Source: Paramoeba atlantica (Eukaryota > Discosea). Taken from it: a stretch of DNA of 64,000 nucleotides. The notes under the pieces were generated by a model. The model did no database searches. It saw nothing but the letters and a program-made list of their open reading frames with translations, and was not told the DNA's origin. The position numbers and the translations under genes were made by a program. The DNA lies in the NCBI GenBank assembly GCA_977017575.1, contig CDRNVI010000007.1, positions 62,001 to 126,000 of the forward strand, in the 5' to 3' direction. Positions 1 through 9,065 of the stretch are shown here, piece by piece. Numbering within the stretch: position 1 is the first letter of the stretch; each line of letters starts with the position of its first letter.

Positions 1-2
1 CC

Positions 3-1112
3 GCCGGGGACACGATTAAAACCAAGACCACACGAAAGATTCAAACCGACGCCTCGGGGGGTAAATCTGCCACAGCCCATCGTAAAGTGTTGACGCTAAT
101 CCTTCGGCTCGTGCGTATTGAGTATGACGCCGTGAGCCTCACTCTACGGGTCGCGGGGATTAACATTGGGGAGAATGAATTCGTGCGACTCGGACAGCAT
201 CACACATTTACGTTGCAGCTCGGGTACGAGCTCAGTGTCGGGAAAGGGTCCTGGGATCCCGCCCATATGGAACACATTAAAGCCTCCTGTGACCGTGTAG
301 CCTCTGCGGAGCTCGCGGCGGTGACCATGGAACCCGGGGTCGCACATATATCGTTAATTACCCCCAGCATGACACTTACACGAGAAACTATCGAGTCTGG
401 GGTACCGAGAAAATCTCGTGCTTGTTACGATCCATCCAGCCGGGACAAGGCGATGGAAAAGTTTTTCGATAAAATTATTTCCGCCATGGAGCGACATGTT
501 CACTGGGAGCATGTAAAAGTTTGTGTGATCGGATCCCCGGGATTCTTACGAGAACAATTCCTGGAGTATTTATTTCATAATAGTCCAGAAGCTGTGCAAC
601 ACAAGAGTCGATTTGTGTCCTGTCTTCTGCACAGTGCGCACCGACGAGCGTTGGCTGAGGCTCTGGCCGATCCCGGGCTGCGGTCCCAGTTAGCCGACGT
701 GAAGGCGTGTGAGGAGGCACGAGCGTTGGAATTGTTTTTTAAAAACATGAACGAAGACCCGGACACGGTGTGCTATGGCCCCCGGCATGTTGCGGAGGCG
801 ATTACTCGGAATGCTGTGGACACGCTACTACTGTGTGATACGCTGTTGAGTGCGGGGTATCCCACGCGTAGGCGATACGTTGCATTGGTAGATAACGTCC
901 ATGAGCTCGGGGGGAAGGTGTTGTTCTTCTCCTCGTTGCATGTCACCGGAAGGCAGCTCGCACAAATGTCTGGGATTGCCGCGCTGCTGCGCTATCCTCT
1001 ACCGGAGCTTGATAGTATCGTGGAAACGTTGGCCCCGCTGGAGGAGCATGGGGTCAAGGAAAAAACGCTTTTCGTGAAGGAGGGTGCAGTTCATGCAAAC
1101 GCAACGAAGTAG
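3..1112 (+). CDS. PELO: Pelota/Dom34 ribosome-rescue factor (5' end outside window)
   Basis: Pelota is an eRF1-related factor that, with the GTPase Hbs1, rescues stalled ribosomes in the cytosol. The reading frame is open from base 3, so the start lies upstream of the window. The first residues (GDTIKTKTTRKIQT) match the usual N-terminal Sm-like segment that ends in RKV-type residues. Further on come LRVAGINIGENEFVRLGQHH and a central VIGSPGFLREQF, typical of pelota domain 2, which lacks the GGQ of true release factors. The segment AVDTLLLCDTLL is typical of domain 3. The visible 369 residues are nearly the whole family length of about 385, so only some 15-20 residues are missing. It is on the same strand as all other host genes. 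Confidence 0.93.
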   Translation, partial: AGDTIKTKTTRKIQTDASGGKSATAHRKVLTLILRLVRIEYDAVSLTLRVAGINIGENEFVRLGQHHTFTLQLGYELSVGKGSWDPAHMEHIKASCDRVASAELAAVTMEPGVAHISLITPSMTLTRETIESGVPRKSRACYDPSSRDKAMEKFFDKIISAMERHVHWEHVKVCVIGSPGFLREQFLEYLFHNSPEAVQHKSRFVSCLLHSAHRRALAEALADPGLRSQLADVKACEEARALELFFKNMNEDPDTVCYGPRHVAEAITRNAVDTLLLCDTLLSAGYPTRRRYVALVDNVHELGGKVLFFSSLHVTGRQLAQMSGIAALLRYPLPELDSIVETLAPLEEHGVKEKTLFVKEGAVHANATK

Positions 1113-1299
1113 CATGTGCGAATGGAATGAGTTATTTATTCATACATGACTTACAATTCTTCAGTCCAATTGATCCCAGGTTTACCCGGATTTCAGTATA
1201 TCACTCTCCTTTTGCTGTTATTCTACTGCAAAGTGTTGTTTTGCAAGTTGTATACCAGGATAGCTTATTTATTTTGGCTACAAGTTTCAAAATAATGAA

Positions 1300-2985
1300 A
1301 TGGAAGAAATAACGGTTATCCTTGGCCTTGAACGAAACAGCAAGGACGGCACTGATCCCCTTATTGGACCTTCGATTCCGTACGATGCTAGAGATCCCGA
1401 AATTTTTGGACATCCGTCCTACATATCGATAGAGAATGACCCCTGTTATTCGAGTATTCGTGTTCTGGAGAAAGCTATGCTTGAGAATCGACAGGCGGAG
1501 AAATACCAAGAGAATTTTATGAACGAAGAATCAGTTAATCGTTTGAAAAGAATTAGAGAGATCCACCCTTATTGGGAGAAAGATTTTCGAGTTTTTAACT
1601 GGCTAAAGAACCTTCATAGGCATTCACAACCTCCAACGGAAAGCACTTCAGGCAGTCCATTTCATGAACAGGATCCACTCCAGACATCACAACTTTTAAA
1701 CGTCCGATATCGGTTGCGTCCTCAAGGACGGAGAAACAGTTTTTTTGAAAAACATGAAATGACTTCAGAGGATTTAATTCGCCTCATGCTTGAAGATCAC
1801 CTGCACCGATTATATCTTCGACAACAAGCTGTACGCTTCGCATGCGTGTCGAAATCCAGCAATGCGGGAATTCTTCCTTGCGACTTGCAATCAACCCAAT
1901 TGTCGTTAGCGGAGAGCATCACAGTTACAGTAGGACGGCGGCTCTATACGGAGAGCTTTCTCAAAAGTTGGGTACAACATAGAGAATACGTAGTACAGAG
2001 CGAAATTAGTCTTTGCGATAAAGACACACATGTGCAACACGTTCAGCTACCTCTGCATCTGGAACAGTTCGTGCATTGGCTGGGTGTTTTGCCTAGCGTA
2101 GGGGTATTTGCTACGGTTCTAGATTGGTTCTACACGCCACGCAACGGTGCAAAGTGTTCTGAGGAAGCAGTAAACGAAAAACGGATGCAAATGGAAAAGG
2201 TTTTCCAGGAGTGCACAAAATGTGCTGAATCTTGGCTCAGACTACACTTTCTTGACTCAGCCGAAAGTACAGGTTTAGAAAATTGTTCTACACCGCGGAG
2301 CGTATCGGGTGTAGAAAATGAAAATTTTCTGAAAACGTCCAGAAGACTTTTTCTTTCTAAGCATTGTACATGGCTATTACATCGTCTTGTGTTATGTCAA
2401 ACGAAGTATGCTGTGGCCGAAGAGCGCTGCACGTCCTTTAATAAGGCCATGAGAAAATCTCGAGAGAAGGATTTTCTCATTCACCCCTTTCACTTGTTAA
2501 AAGCTCATAGTGTGGCTTTGAGTCCACAAGAACTAATACAGGCCTTGAACGCACAAACCGATACTGAAAACAAGGTGAGTAACTCACCACAAATGTGGGC
2601 GCTACTGACTGATGCCCAACTTTGTACGGCACAAAAATTAAAAGAAGAGTTGGGTGACACGAATATAGAAAGTAACCAATTCTCTACCTCTATGAAGTTG
2701 AACGCAGAATCGAGTGGAGGCCCTGATTTGATAGAGAAAGATACTGGCTTGAAATGCTCTTTTGATTACCTCAAAGAAAGGGTGATGATAGAAATTGGAT
2801 TAAACATCATTCATATGCCTTGGGTAGTAGATGAAGAGTGGGGAACGATATTTCAAAAGCTGTGTGATGCGGATGAGTACCACAGAATTCACCTTTCGTC
2901 TGACCCATTATGTGAAATTAGTAGTACTCGTATCCATATCTGTTCAAACCTGAATCCAGCAAGTGCCTTTAGTACTGACGATTAA
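1300..2985 (+). CDS. Unrecognised 561-aa protein
   Basis: An uninterrupted ATG-to-TAA reading frame of 561 codons follows pelota by 187 bp in the same orientation. I recognise no domain. The protein is mostly helical in appearance, with charged segments, a serine-rich middle (about residues 105-125) and no obvious signal peptide or membrane segment. Codon use is AT-leaning, like other low-GC genes here and unlike the GC-rich housekeeping genes. Length and position in the directional gene array make it a likely real gene. It may be lineage-restricted or too diverged to recognise by eye. Confidence 0.75.
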   Translation: MEEITVILGLERNSKDGTDPLIGPSIPYDARDPEIFGHPSYISIENDPCYSSIRVLEKAMLENRQAEKYQENFMNEESVNRLKRIREIHPYWEKDFRVFNWLKNLHRHSQPPTESTSGSPFHEQDPLQTSQLLNVRYRLRPQGRRNSFFEKHEMTSEDLIRLMLEDHLHRLYLRQQAVRFACVSKSSNAGILPCDLQSTQLSLAESITVTVGRRLYTESFLKSWVQHREYVVQSEISLCDKDTHVQHVQLPLHLEQFVHWLGVLPSVGVFATVLDWFYTPRNGAKCSEEAVNEKRMQMEKVFQECTKCAESWLRLHFLDSAESTGLENCSTPRSVSGVENENFLKTSRRLFLSKHCTWLLHRLVLCQTKYAVAEERCTSFNKAMRKSREKDFLIHPFHLLKAHSVALSPQELIQALNAQTDTENKVSNSPQMWALLTDAQLCTAQKLKEELGDTNIESNQFSTSMKLNAESSGGPDLIEKDTGLKCSFDYLKERVMIEIGLNIIHMPWVVDEEWGTIFQKLCDADEYHRIHLSSDPLCEISSTRIHICSNLNPASAFSTDD

Positions 2986-3432
2986 ACCACCCCGAAACGC
3001 CACCAGATAATGCGAGCGCTTACTTACTGTGACCCCCTCTTTATACTTCTCTGGTCAGACCCCCCTTTATACTTACTCCCCCCCCCTCCCTTTACGCGCT
3101 CCCGGTCAGACCCCCCCGCTTAAGCGCACATAGAGTCAAGGTGCAGATTCCGGCGCCGCGAAGTGGGGCGAATTTTTTGATTATATAGTGATTCAGACCC
3201 CCCCCCTTTTAAGCGCATTTTTCACCGGAAAACGAGGTGCGCTTAAACGGGGGGACATTACTTACTTAGAGGGTTGAAACCTGCTAAGTTTTTCCGTGTG
3301 CTCCCCCCCCCCCCGAGGGGGGGGGCGGTTTTAATTTTTCCAAAAACGAAACAAGGACGTTCTAAATATTCATATGAGGGGCTGCGGGTGAAACCTCGCC
3401 ACCCGCAGCCCCTTATAAAGGCCCTTATTAAT

Positions 3433-3531
3433 TAGGCTCTTCGTTAAACGCGGTAGTTGTTTTCAACTTAGAAGTCACTCATGCTGCGCGCTTCGCGTTG
3501 AAAACTACCGCCGCGTTTAACGAAGAGCCTA
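3433..3531. repeat. Palindromic mini-element inside the 3027-4308 element
   Basis: This 99-bp hairpin begins TAGGCTCTTCGTTAAACGCG and ends with the complement, CGCGTTTAACGAAGAGCCTA. The inner stem continues with TTTTCAAC and GTTGAAAA. A degraded relative lies at about 4975-5037 in the opposite orientation, so this is a small repeat family and not a chance palindrome. Confidence 0.75.
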
Positions 3532-3966
3532 AAAAAGAAAAATCGCGAAAAGATCATGCATAATCTATTTTTTGGGGGTAAAAACCTCGATTTTTCGGCA
3601 AAAAAAAATGTAAAAATTTAACCCAAATTTGGGCCGTTTTGGATGCCTTACCAGTAGGGGTAGGAGGCGAATGTGACGCAAAAAACGTCGCAGAATGGTA
3701 GCTGAAGTCCCAAACTCCTAAAACACGTTTTAGGAGTCGATTTTGGAAAAATAAGATTTTTATTTTTTTTTGGGTCTAAAAAAATTTTTTTTTGGTCACC
3801 CCAAAAATTTCGGAAATTTTGACCTTGTCGGATCCCTCCCGCGCGTACCAGTGGGGGTACCCCCAGGGGGGGTGGAAAATTATCGCCGCGGTATACTCTA
3901 CCACTTCCCTACGCTCGATTTCGAAAAGCAAAAAATTCGAAAAAAAATCGCGACGTATGCCCCCCC

Positions 3967-4030
3967 CATGGACCCCCCCCATGGACCCCCCCATGGACCC
4001 CCCCCATGGACCCCCCCATGGACCCCCCAT
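3967..4030. repeat. Short tandem repeat of C-rich units
   Basis: About five copies of a 12-13 bp unit built on ATGGACCCCCC follow each other. The copies differ only in the length of the C run. The array lies inside the TA-flanked element at 3027-4308 and has no apparent coding role. Confidence 0.8.
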
Positions 4031-4549
4031 TTTTTTGAATTTTTTTTTTCAGTTTTGGACCACCGGGTCCCCTTTTATATTTTTTTCTTCTATTATATTA
4101 CTGTGTTCCCCTTTATTTTCACTGTTTTTGTTCACTTTTTTTTCAATAATCGAGGGTAGAGCGGTAGTTATACAACCACCGCAATTAAGCCCCTTATTCG
4201 TTGGGCGGGGTTTATTAGCTTCCGAACACATTTTTGGCGATATTGTACACCCCCCGCCTTTATACTTCGCTACTGATCAAAACGGGCGAAGTAAAGGGGG
4301 GGTCACAGTACCCGTTTTTTTTGAGTCGTACGCCACGTTATGGATACGCTCCTTAAGCCAGTCTCTGCGAGCTTTTGTACACCCAACTACACCGCATTCT
4401 TTAGTACATAAGCACTCATCCTCATCACTTTTAGGTTTTAAACACTGCGGCTTGTTAGTCAGCAGGCTATACGTTACTACAGATCCAATTTGAAGGACAT
4501 CTCGGACCCAAGGGATATCATGGTCAGTACCATAAAAAAACGAAACCTG

Positions 4550-5002
4550 TCAAAATGAGCAAAACATCGCTTTGATTGGAGACCGAATAAATGAAATGCT
4601 TTGGTTGAGATGCTTTTGCGACTTGGTCAGATCACGGTAGGGTACAAGGCAGTGTGCACAACCAATGTACCCTAAATCAGCCAAAAAAAGGTCATCCTTG
4701 TGGTGATCAAATACAGGGGTACGATACATACTTTGGTAAATTTTCGCATGCAATCTTACATGCATTGTGGAACGCCGCGGAGCAAACAATGGGTTTTGTT
4801 CAAGAACCGACCTAAGATCTTGACCAGCCTCTTCCACAAAGTAGAATTTTGGCGATACCTGACTTACTTGCTTATCCCTCGGAATCTTCTGAATCACATG
4901 ATTCAAGAGAGGAGCCGGAGGAGTCGTCATAAAGCAGAGTTCTGTTTTCCTGGCCAAGCCGTCTTTTCTAGTCGCTCCGTTAAACGCGGAGGTAGTTTTC
5001 AA
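4550..5002 (-). pseudogene. PIF/Harbinger-like (DDE_Tnp_4 type) transposase fragment
   Basis: The minus-strand reading frame contains DDLFLADLGYIGCAHCLVPY, then LTKSQKHLNQSISFIR. This resembles the C-terminal core of DDE_Tnp_4/Harbinger transposases: an aspartate before a GY-G motif, a PYR-like segment, then an FN..hS..R helix. The last catalytic glutamate region (IErvfG in the family) reads SPIKAMFCSF here, so it looks damaged. The rest of a transposase, including the N-terminal DNA-binding part, is absent. I infer an old fragment and am not certain of the exact superfamily. Confidence 0.55.
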
Positions 5003-5040
5003 CGCGAAGCGGTCGTGACTTCTACGTTGAAAAACAACAA
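4973..5040. repeat. Degraded second copy of the palindromic mini-element
   Basis: The stretch GTTAAACGCGG, TAGTTTTCAACGCGAAGC, then GTGACTTCTA and GTTGAAAA matches the reverse complement of 3433-3531, with a shorter loop and weaker outer stem. It overlaps the start of the Harbinger-like fragment. Confidence 0.6.
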
Positions 5041-5198
5041 GTTTTTTTTCGAATTAATTACCTTATGAAACTAATAAGTGATTCGTAACCACTAAGTGAT
5101 GGAGCTATTGCGCGCAGGGGGATTTACTGTAACCATCACCTGCTGTATCTTAGTGACCTCCAATTTTCAAGCATCTCCTACTTTCTACTCTTGGACCA

Positions 5199-6089
5199 AT
5201 GTCTCCAGCAATCAACGCGGTCGACATTGTTTCTCTCCAAACCCTTGCACTCCCTCACCGAGAGCACGCCACCGCCTTACTCCAAACCATTCTGGATCTT
5301 GTCCGCCCTCTCATGCGTACCGAATCCCTACACGTCGGGGCGTTACATGAATTTTCACCCGCAAACCAATGCTTACTCGGTATCAATTACAACCATGGCG
5401 AAACGATTCGTGTTCGTCTACGCACCCCCACACCTAGCCGACGGAGACCACCCAAGGGCTCACCCCATTCCCATCGTACCCAAACCACATTTGAAAAAAG
5501 TGCTGAAAAAAATAAAGTCCCAGATGGGCTCTCTGGCTCCACCTTTCTTCCTCTCCCCGCCTTAGTGAGCACCATGGTTCATGAACTCGTGCACAACCGC
5601 GTCGGTCCGCATAATGCGGAGTTCCGCCGTCTCTACCATTCCTGGTGCTCGTTCGTAGAGGGGCACTGGGAGCGCAACCCGTTTCATTCCTCCGCGTATC
5701 CAAGTCTCGGGCTAGGGCCCGCGAACGAACAGAGCGGCCCTGGAGGATTAGCAAACAAGACGATCACATCCCACCCGTTTGCGGGAACCGGGCGTAGACT
5801 AGGATCGCTTTTTGAGACACACCAGATGGAGGCCTCCTGTGGGTGCGGGGAGAGTACAGTAAAGGAAAGGCGTACGTCAAAAGCAGCTCATGAAGGCAAC
5901 GTTCGAAAAAGGGGACGAATGGTTGGCACGGCAGAGGTGAAACCGGTGGTGTCACGGTTTAGGAAATCGCCCGCAACGGCAGTGTCGAGAGCGGTGAGGA
6001 AATCCACAGCGGCTCCTTCGGTGCGGGAAAGGAGGACTATGGTGAGCAAGGCAGGGTTGGCCGCTATTGCGCGGATGAATGACGTGTAG
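5199..6089 (+). CDS. WSS1: WSS1-like (WLM domain) DNA-dependent metalloprotease
   Basis: WSS1/SPRTN-type proteases cut proteins crosslinked to DNA. The active site is clear: MVHELVHNRVGPHNAEF gives H128-E129-x-x-H132 and a third ligand, H138, matching the WLM pattern HELxHxxxGPH. Upstream LLGINYNHGETIRVRLR corresponds to the family segment GLNVNhGxxIxLRLR. At 296 aa it is close to yeast Wss1. The C-terminal third is basic and Ser/Ala-rich, and I see no clear zinc finger or SHP box. The ATG at 5199 is chosen because it gives a compact N terminus just before the WLM domain. An AG at about 5150 after a pyrimidine-rich run could be the trans-splice acceptor. Confidence 0.88.
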   Translation: MSPAINAVDIVSLQTLALPHREHATALLQTILDLVRPLMRTESLHVGALHEFSPANQCLLGINYNHGETIRVRLRTPTPSRRRPPKGSPHSHRTQTTFEKSAEKNKVPDGLSGSTFLPLPALVSTMVHELVHNRVGPHNAEFRRLYHSWCSFVEGHWERNPFHSSAYPSLGLGPANEQSGPGGLANKTITSHPFAGTGRRLGSLFETHQMEASCGCGESTVKERRTSKAAHEGNVRKRGRMVGTAEVKPVVSRFRKSPATAVSRAVRKSTAAPSVRERRTMVSKAGLAAIARMNDV

Positions 6090-6559
6090 CAAAGTGGAGT
6101 GTCTGACATACCGTGGCAAGCATCAGTTATGACCAAATCAATTTTCTGTCTTTCGAAAACGGAATACTGCACTTCGTGACCGATGTATCGAGGACTGATT
6201 TCTGAATCTACCCATGATTCGTCCGCAATTGAGGTCCATTTTGTTTGGTCAGCAGTCCGGGTAGCCAGTTTATTGACGAGCGTAACAGCGGAAGAAGAAG
6301 TATGAGGCTTGCCGCGCTCAAAATGTGTCGGGTTCCGTTTACCAGGCTAATCCTTTAGATACAAATTCTAAGAATGGAGTATTATACTCCAGTTTCAGTG
6401 TATACTGAAAGTAGAGTAGTAAATCTAGTGAACAAATAGTTTAGGAATTGGATACAATGCCCTTCAACTGGCCTGGTTTATTCTCACACGATATCACATG
6501 ACAATTCACATCTTTTTAACGAATAGTGAACTTTTTCTTTCTTAAAACCAACCCATTCC
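6090..6559. other. Intergenic region, no gene seen
   Basis: This lies between the WSS1-like gene and eIF5. Minus-strand frames here only mirror the WSS1 gene. The last 70 bp are pyrimidine-rich (CTTTTTCTTTCTT just before the eIF5 start), compatible with RNA-processing signals. Confidence 0.6.
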
Positions 6560-7576
6560 ATGATCAACATTGACCCAGAACGTCGCGAGGACTCCTTCTA
6601 CCGGTACAAAATGCCCGCACTGCTGTGCAAAGTCGAGGGCCGGGGCAACGGCATCAAAACCGTCGTGCTGAACATCCGCGACGTCGCCGATTCCATCCAC
6701 CGTCCCGCAGAGTACCTCATCAAATCCATGAGCACCGATCTCGGGGTCGCGATGAAACTCGAGAACGATCGCTGGTCCCTGGCCGGGGATCACATTAAGG
6801 CGGATGCGTACAAACTCCAAAACCGGCTCTACGAGTTTATCCGTCGCGGGGTGTTGTGCAAACACTGCCGTAACCCCGAGACGGTCTACACCACAGCGGA
6901 GAAGGGAAGACTCCAGATGACCTGCAAGGCCTGCTCCCGCGGCTCGGACCTCACGGTGAGTGAAAAAGTGATGGCCGCGATTATGCGGCACGAGAAGGAT
7001 ACCCGAGCCGCGCAGCCCAGTAAGGACCAGAAACAGGAGGCGAAGTGGGAGCGGAGTACACGGCGAGCCGCCGGGCATGACCAGGGGGAGTTACAGGAGG
7101 AGACGATAGAAAATGTGGGTGGGGACCCGGTGGTGGAGTTAACCGAGCTGATTCGCGCAGGGGTGGGGGAGAGCGCGGTGGTGGACAAGGTATTTGATTT
7201 GAAACAGGAATACGGGATGCAGGAAAAGGATTTGGCCCGGTTGGTGTTTCGTGCGTGTTTTCGTGGGGGTATCGATGCTGAACATGCGTGTATGCAAATC
7301 CGTCAGCTCACGCCTATCCTGAAGCGATTTGTGAACAAGGATTTATATTCCGTGGTGGTGGAAGAGGCAGAGCGCTTTGCACAAGAAAACAAGGTATGTA
7401 TGCAAGGCAAATTCCCAATTTTTTTGTTTGAATTAATGGAAAGGGGTATTGTGAACGAGAGTGCAGTGATGGGGTGGTACGAATCTGGAAAAAGTAAAGG
7501 TTTGGATCGACATTCCGCAACACATTGGCGTTCCGTGTGTGAGCCGTTCATAAAGCTTATGCGTCAAAAATTGTAG
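6560..7576 (+). CDS. EIF5: Translation initiation factor eIF5
   Basis: eIF5 is the GTPase-activating protein for eIF2 in the 43S/48S complex. The N terminus has FYRYKMPALLCKVEGRGNGI, the eIF5 signature. R15 falls where the known arginine finger lies. A C4 zinc site follows (C100, C103, C122, C125, in CKHC and CKAC) and belongs to the eIF5/eIF2-beta fold. The C-terminal part (about 190-338) is helical and fits the W2/HEAT domain, although its acidic/aromatic boxes are not obvious. At 338 aa it is a little short for the family (about 400-430). Third codon positions are C-rich in the first half and G-rich in the second. Confidence 0.95.
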   Translation: MINIDPERREDSFYRYKMPALLCKVEGRGNGIKTVVLNIRDVADSIHRPAEYLIKSMSTDLGVAMKLENDRWSLAGDHIKADAYKLQNRLYEFIRRGVLCKHCRNPETVYTTAEKGRLQMTCKACSRGSDLTVSEKVMAAIMRHEKDTRAAQPSKDQKQEAKWERSTRRAAGHDQGELQEETIENVGGDPVVELTELIRAGVGESAVVDKVFDLKQEYGMQEKDLARLVFRACFRGGIDAEHACMQIRQLTPILKRFVNKDLYSVVVEEAERFAQENKVCMQGKFPIFLFELMERGIVNESAVMGWYESGKSKGLDRHSATHWRSVCEPFIKLMRQKL

Positions 7577-7805
7577 TGTGAATGAGACGTTTTTTTCAAT
7601 CTACATGTATTTCATTTGTGGGAAACATCGAAGTATTTTTGTAAGGCTTTTACGGCCGGGAGGTTCTCTATGCGTAGATGCACTCTGCAGGCCAGCTTGA
7701 GGGGAAAGAAAAGGAATGTGTATTGTGTGACGAAATAATCGGTGTGTATAAGTTGTTAAAAAATGTTTATGAATCTACGCAATACGTCACACATATTTTG
7801 TTGCG

Positions 7806-7816
7806 ACTCATTTCAG
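7806..7816 (+). promoter_or_regulatory. Candidate trans-splice acceptor before the PHD-finger gene
   Basis: ACTCATTTCAG ends 39 bp before the ATG at 7856. An acceptor here would remove the upstream in-frame ATG at 7763, which is why the later start is preferred. Inferred from sequence only. Confidence 0.4.
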
Positions 7817-7855
7817 TTTTTATTTGAACTTGACTTGAAGTTTGATTACTATTAC

Positions 7856-8572
7856 ATGGGTATGGCGTACTCTAAATCTGAGCAACCAGAATCTACTATT
7901 TCTGTGAATACGAATAAGAAAAGCGCTTCTACAAACTGTATAAACGAAGAATCTATTGAGAAAGTTAACATGGACACGTTGAGTGAAAGCAATCTGAAAA
8001 ATACGTCTGAAGTAGAGAACAAAGAATTGGATACCTCGGAAAAGATTGTCCCCCCGTCGAGAAAATGCTACTGTGGAAAGCTTGATGTGAACTCGGCAGC
8101 TGTGAAGCGCAGTAAGGATGGTTCTTACATTCGATGCGCCCAATGTGGTGACCTCTTTCACGCAGCTTGTGTCGGCATAAACTCTGATAATCATGCGAAA
8201 AACATGTTTCCACCTCACAACGAAGGGAAGTGGATATGTTTCGAGTGCTACACTGACATAAAGGTACAGAGCGCTCTACCAAAACATATTTGTGAAATCT
8301 GCGGAAAGTCTGAGAATCCTGTAATAAAAAGAGAAGTAGAATCCGAACACCAAGATGAGTTACGCCAGCACACAAAGAAATCCAAAGCTAGTAAGAATAA
8401 TACTCAACCTTCCACTGAGGTGGATTTTCAGCAACATCCATATTACATTGTTTGTCACGGTTGTGGAAAACACGCACACGGGATTTGTGCGGGCGTCAAT
8501 AGCCTTTCCCTTCAATTCGATTTGCGTCGGCCATCGACAGAGTGGCTCTGTCCGCGCTGTTGTGGAGTGTAG
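7856..8572 (+). CDS. Double PHD-finger protein
   Basis: Two Cys/His zinc modules are visible. The first has CYCGKLD then IRCAQCGDLFHAACVGI and WICFECY. The second has HICEICGK then YYIVCHGCGKHAHGICAGV and WLCPRCC. Both follow the PHD order C4-H-C3. PHD fingers usually read the methylation state of histone H3 tails, so a nuclear chromatin role is likely but the target is unknown. The frame is open from an ATG at 7763. I choose 7856 (MGMAYSKSEQ) because an AG acceptor-like site lies between the two and the upstream residues are hydrophobic and unlike the rest. The protein is about 238 aa, with a Ser/Thr/Glu-rich linker before the first finger. Confidence 0.82.
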   Translation: MGMAYSKSEQPESTISVNTNKKSASTNCINEESIEKVNMDTLSESNLKNTSEVENKELDTSEKIVPPSRKCYCGKLDVNSAAVKRSKDGSYIRCAQCGDLFHAACVGINSDNHAKNMFPPHNEGKWICFECYTDIKVQSALPKHICEICGKSENPVIKREVESEHQDELRQHTKKSKASKNNTQPSTEVDFQQHPYYIVCHGCGKHAHGICAGVNSLSLQFDLRRPSTEWLCPRCCGV

Positions 8573-9065
8573 TCTGCGCCTTTTTCACGTGAAGCAGAAT
8601 GGATTAGATAGACACATGTTTATGTCATCGGACGCCCAGCAGCTCAACCATCCGCCCAGCAGCTCTACGTGTGTTATAATGCGCAAAATTCTCTGACTGC
8701 CCAGTGCTAGAGCCTTCGTTTTCGTCATGGAAGCATACCGCAAGATCGTCGAAAGCTGTTTGTGCTTCGTCGATTGCATCACCTAGGGCAACGTAATTTA
8801 GTCTTGTGCGGCTTCCATTGAATAATATATAGCTCCACTGTATACAGTTCCAATGTAGCACTAAACTCAATGAATGGGAACTGAACCCTCTGCCTGAATG
8901 TCTCTTCAGCCACTTCGAAAGACGTTGTACAGTACAATGACTGAATTTTTACTAGAAGTGAAAGGGGGATTGTTATCCTATAAGGATTGTACAATGTATT
9001 ACCATACCAAGAAAATGTACCGTAATATACAGTGTAAGTTCGCTAACCTATTTTCTACAGAATGA
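8573..9065. other. Intergenic region, no convincing gene
   Basis: Short minus-strand frames (8585-8782, 8625-8870, 8779-8994) exist, but none shows a family resemblance and all oppose the uniform + orientation. The right edge ends in CCTATTTTCTACAG just before the BRCA2 start. Confidence 0.55.
9046..9060 (+). promoter_or_regulatory. Candidate trans-splice acceptor of BRCA2
   Basis: The pyrimidine-rich ACCTATTTTCTACAG ends only 5 bp before the ATG at 9066 and is followed by AATGAATG. The first ATG (9062) runs into a stop after a few codons. The second opens the long frame. No upstream exon is seen, so I favour trans-splicing over a cis intron. Confidence 0.5.

Larger units (their letters stand above)
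3027..4308. mobile_element. TA-flanked Tc1/mariner-like non-autonomous element
   Basis: The ends are inverted: the left end reads CTGTGACCCCC then CTTTATACTTC, and the right end is its complement (GAAGTAAAG then GGGGGGTCACAG). Each end is flanked by TA (3025-3026 and 4309-4310), the target duplication expected of Tc1/mariner-type elements. The 1,282-bp body holds no credible transposase. It contains runs of C or G, a hairpin at about 3193-3256, a nested palindrome at 3433-3531 and a short tandem repeat of ATGGACCCCCC units at about 3967-4030. I call it a MITE-like element. The superfamily rests on end structure only. Confidence 0.65.

Noticed and set aside
3770-4493. Overlapping reading frames in the C-rich element
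   Set aside because: They consist mainly of homopolymer and ATGGACCCCCC repeat translation and are not coding.
8585-8994. Small genes on the minus strand between the PHD-finger gene and BRCA2
   Set aside because: Short overlapping frames without motifs, opposite to the orientation of all host genes.
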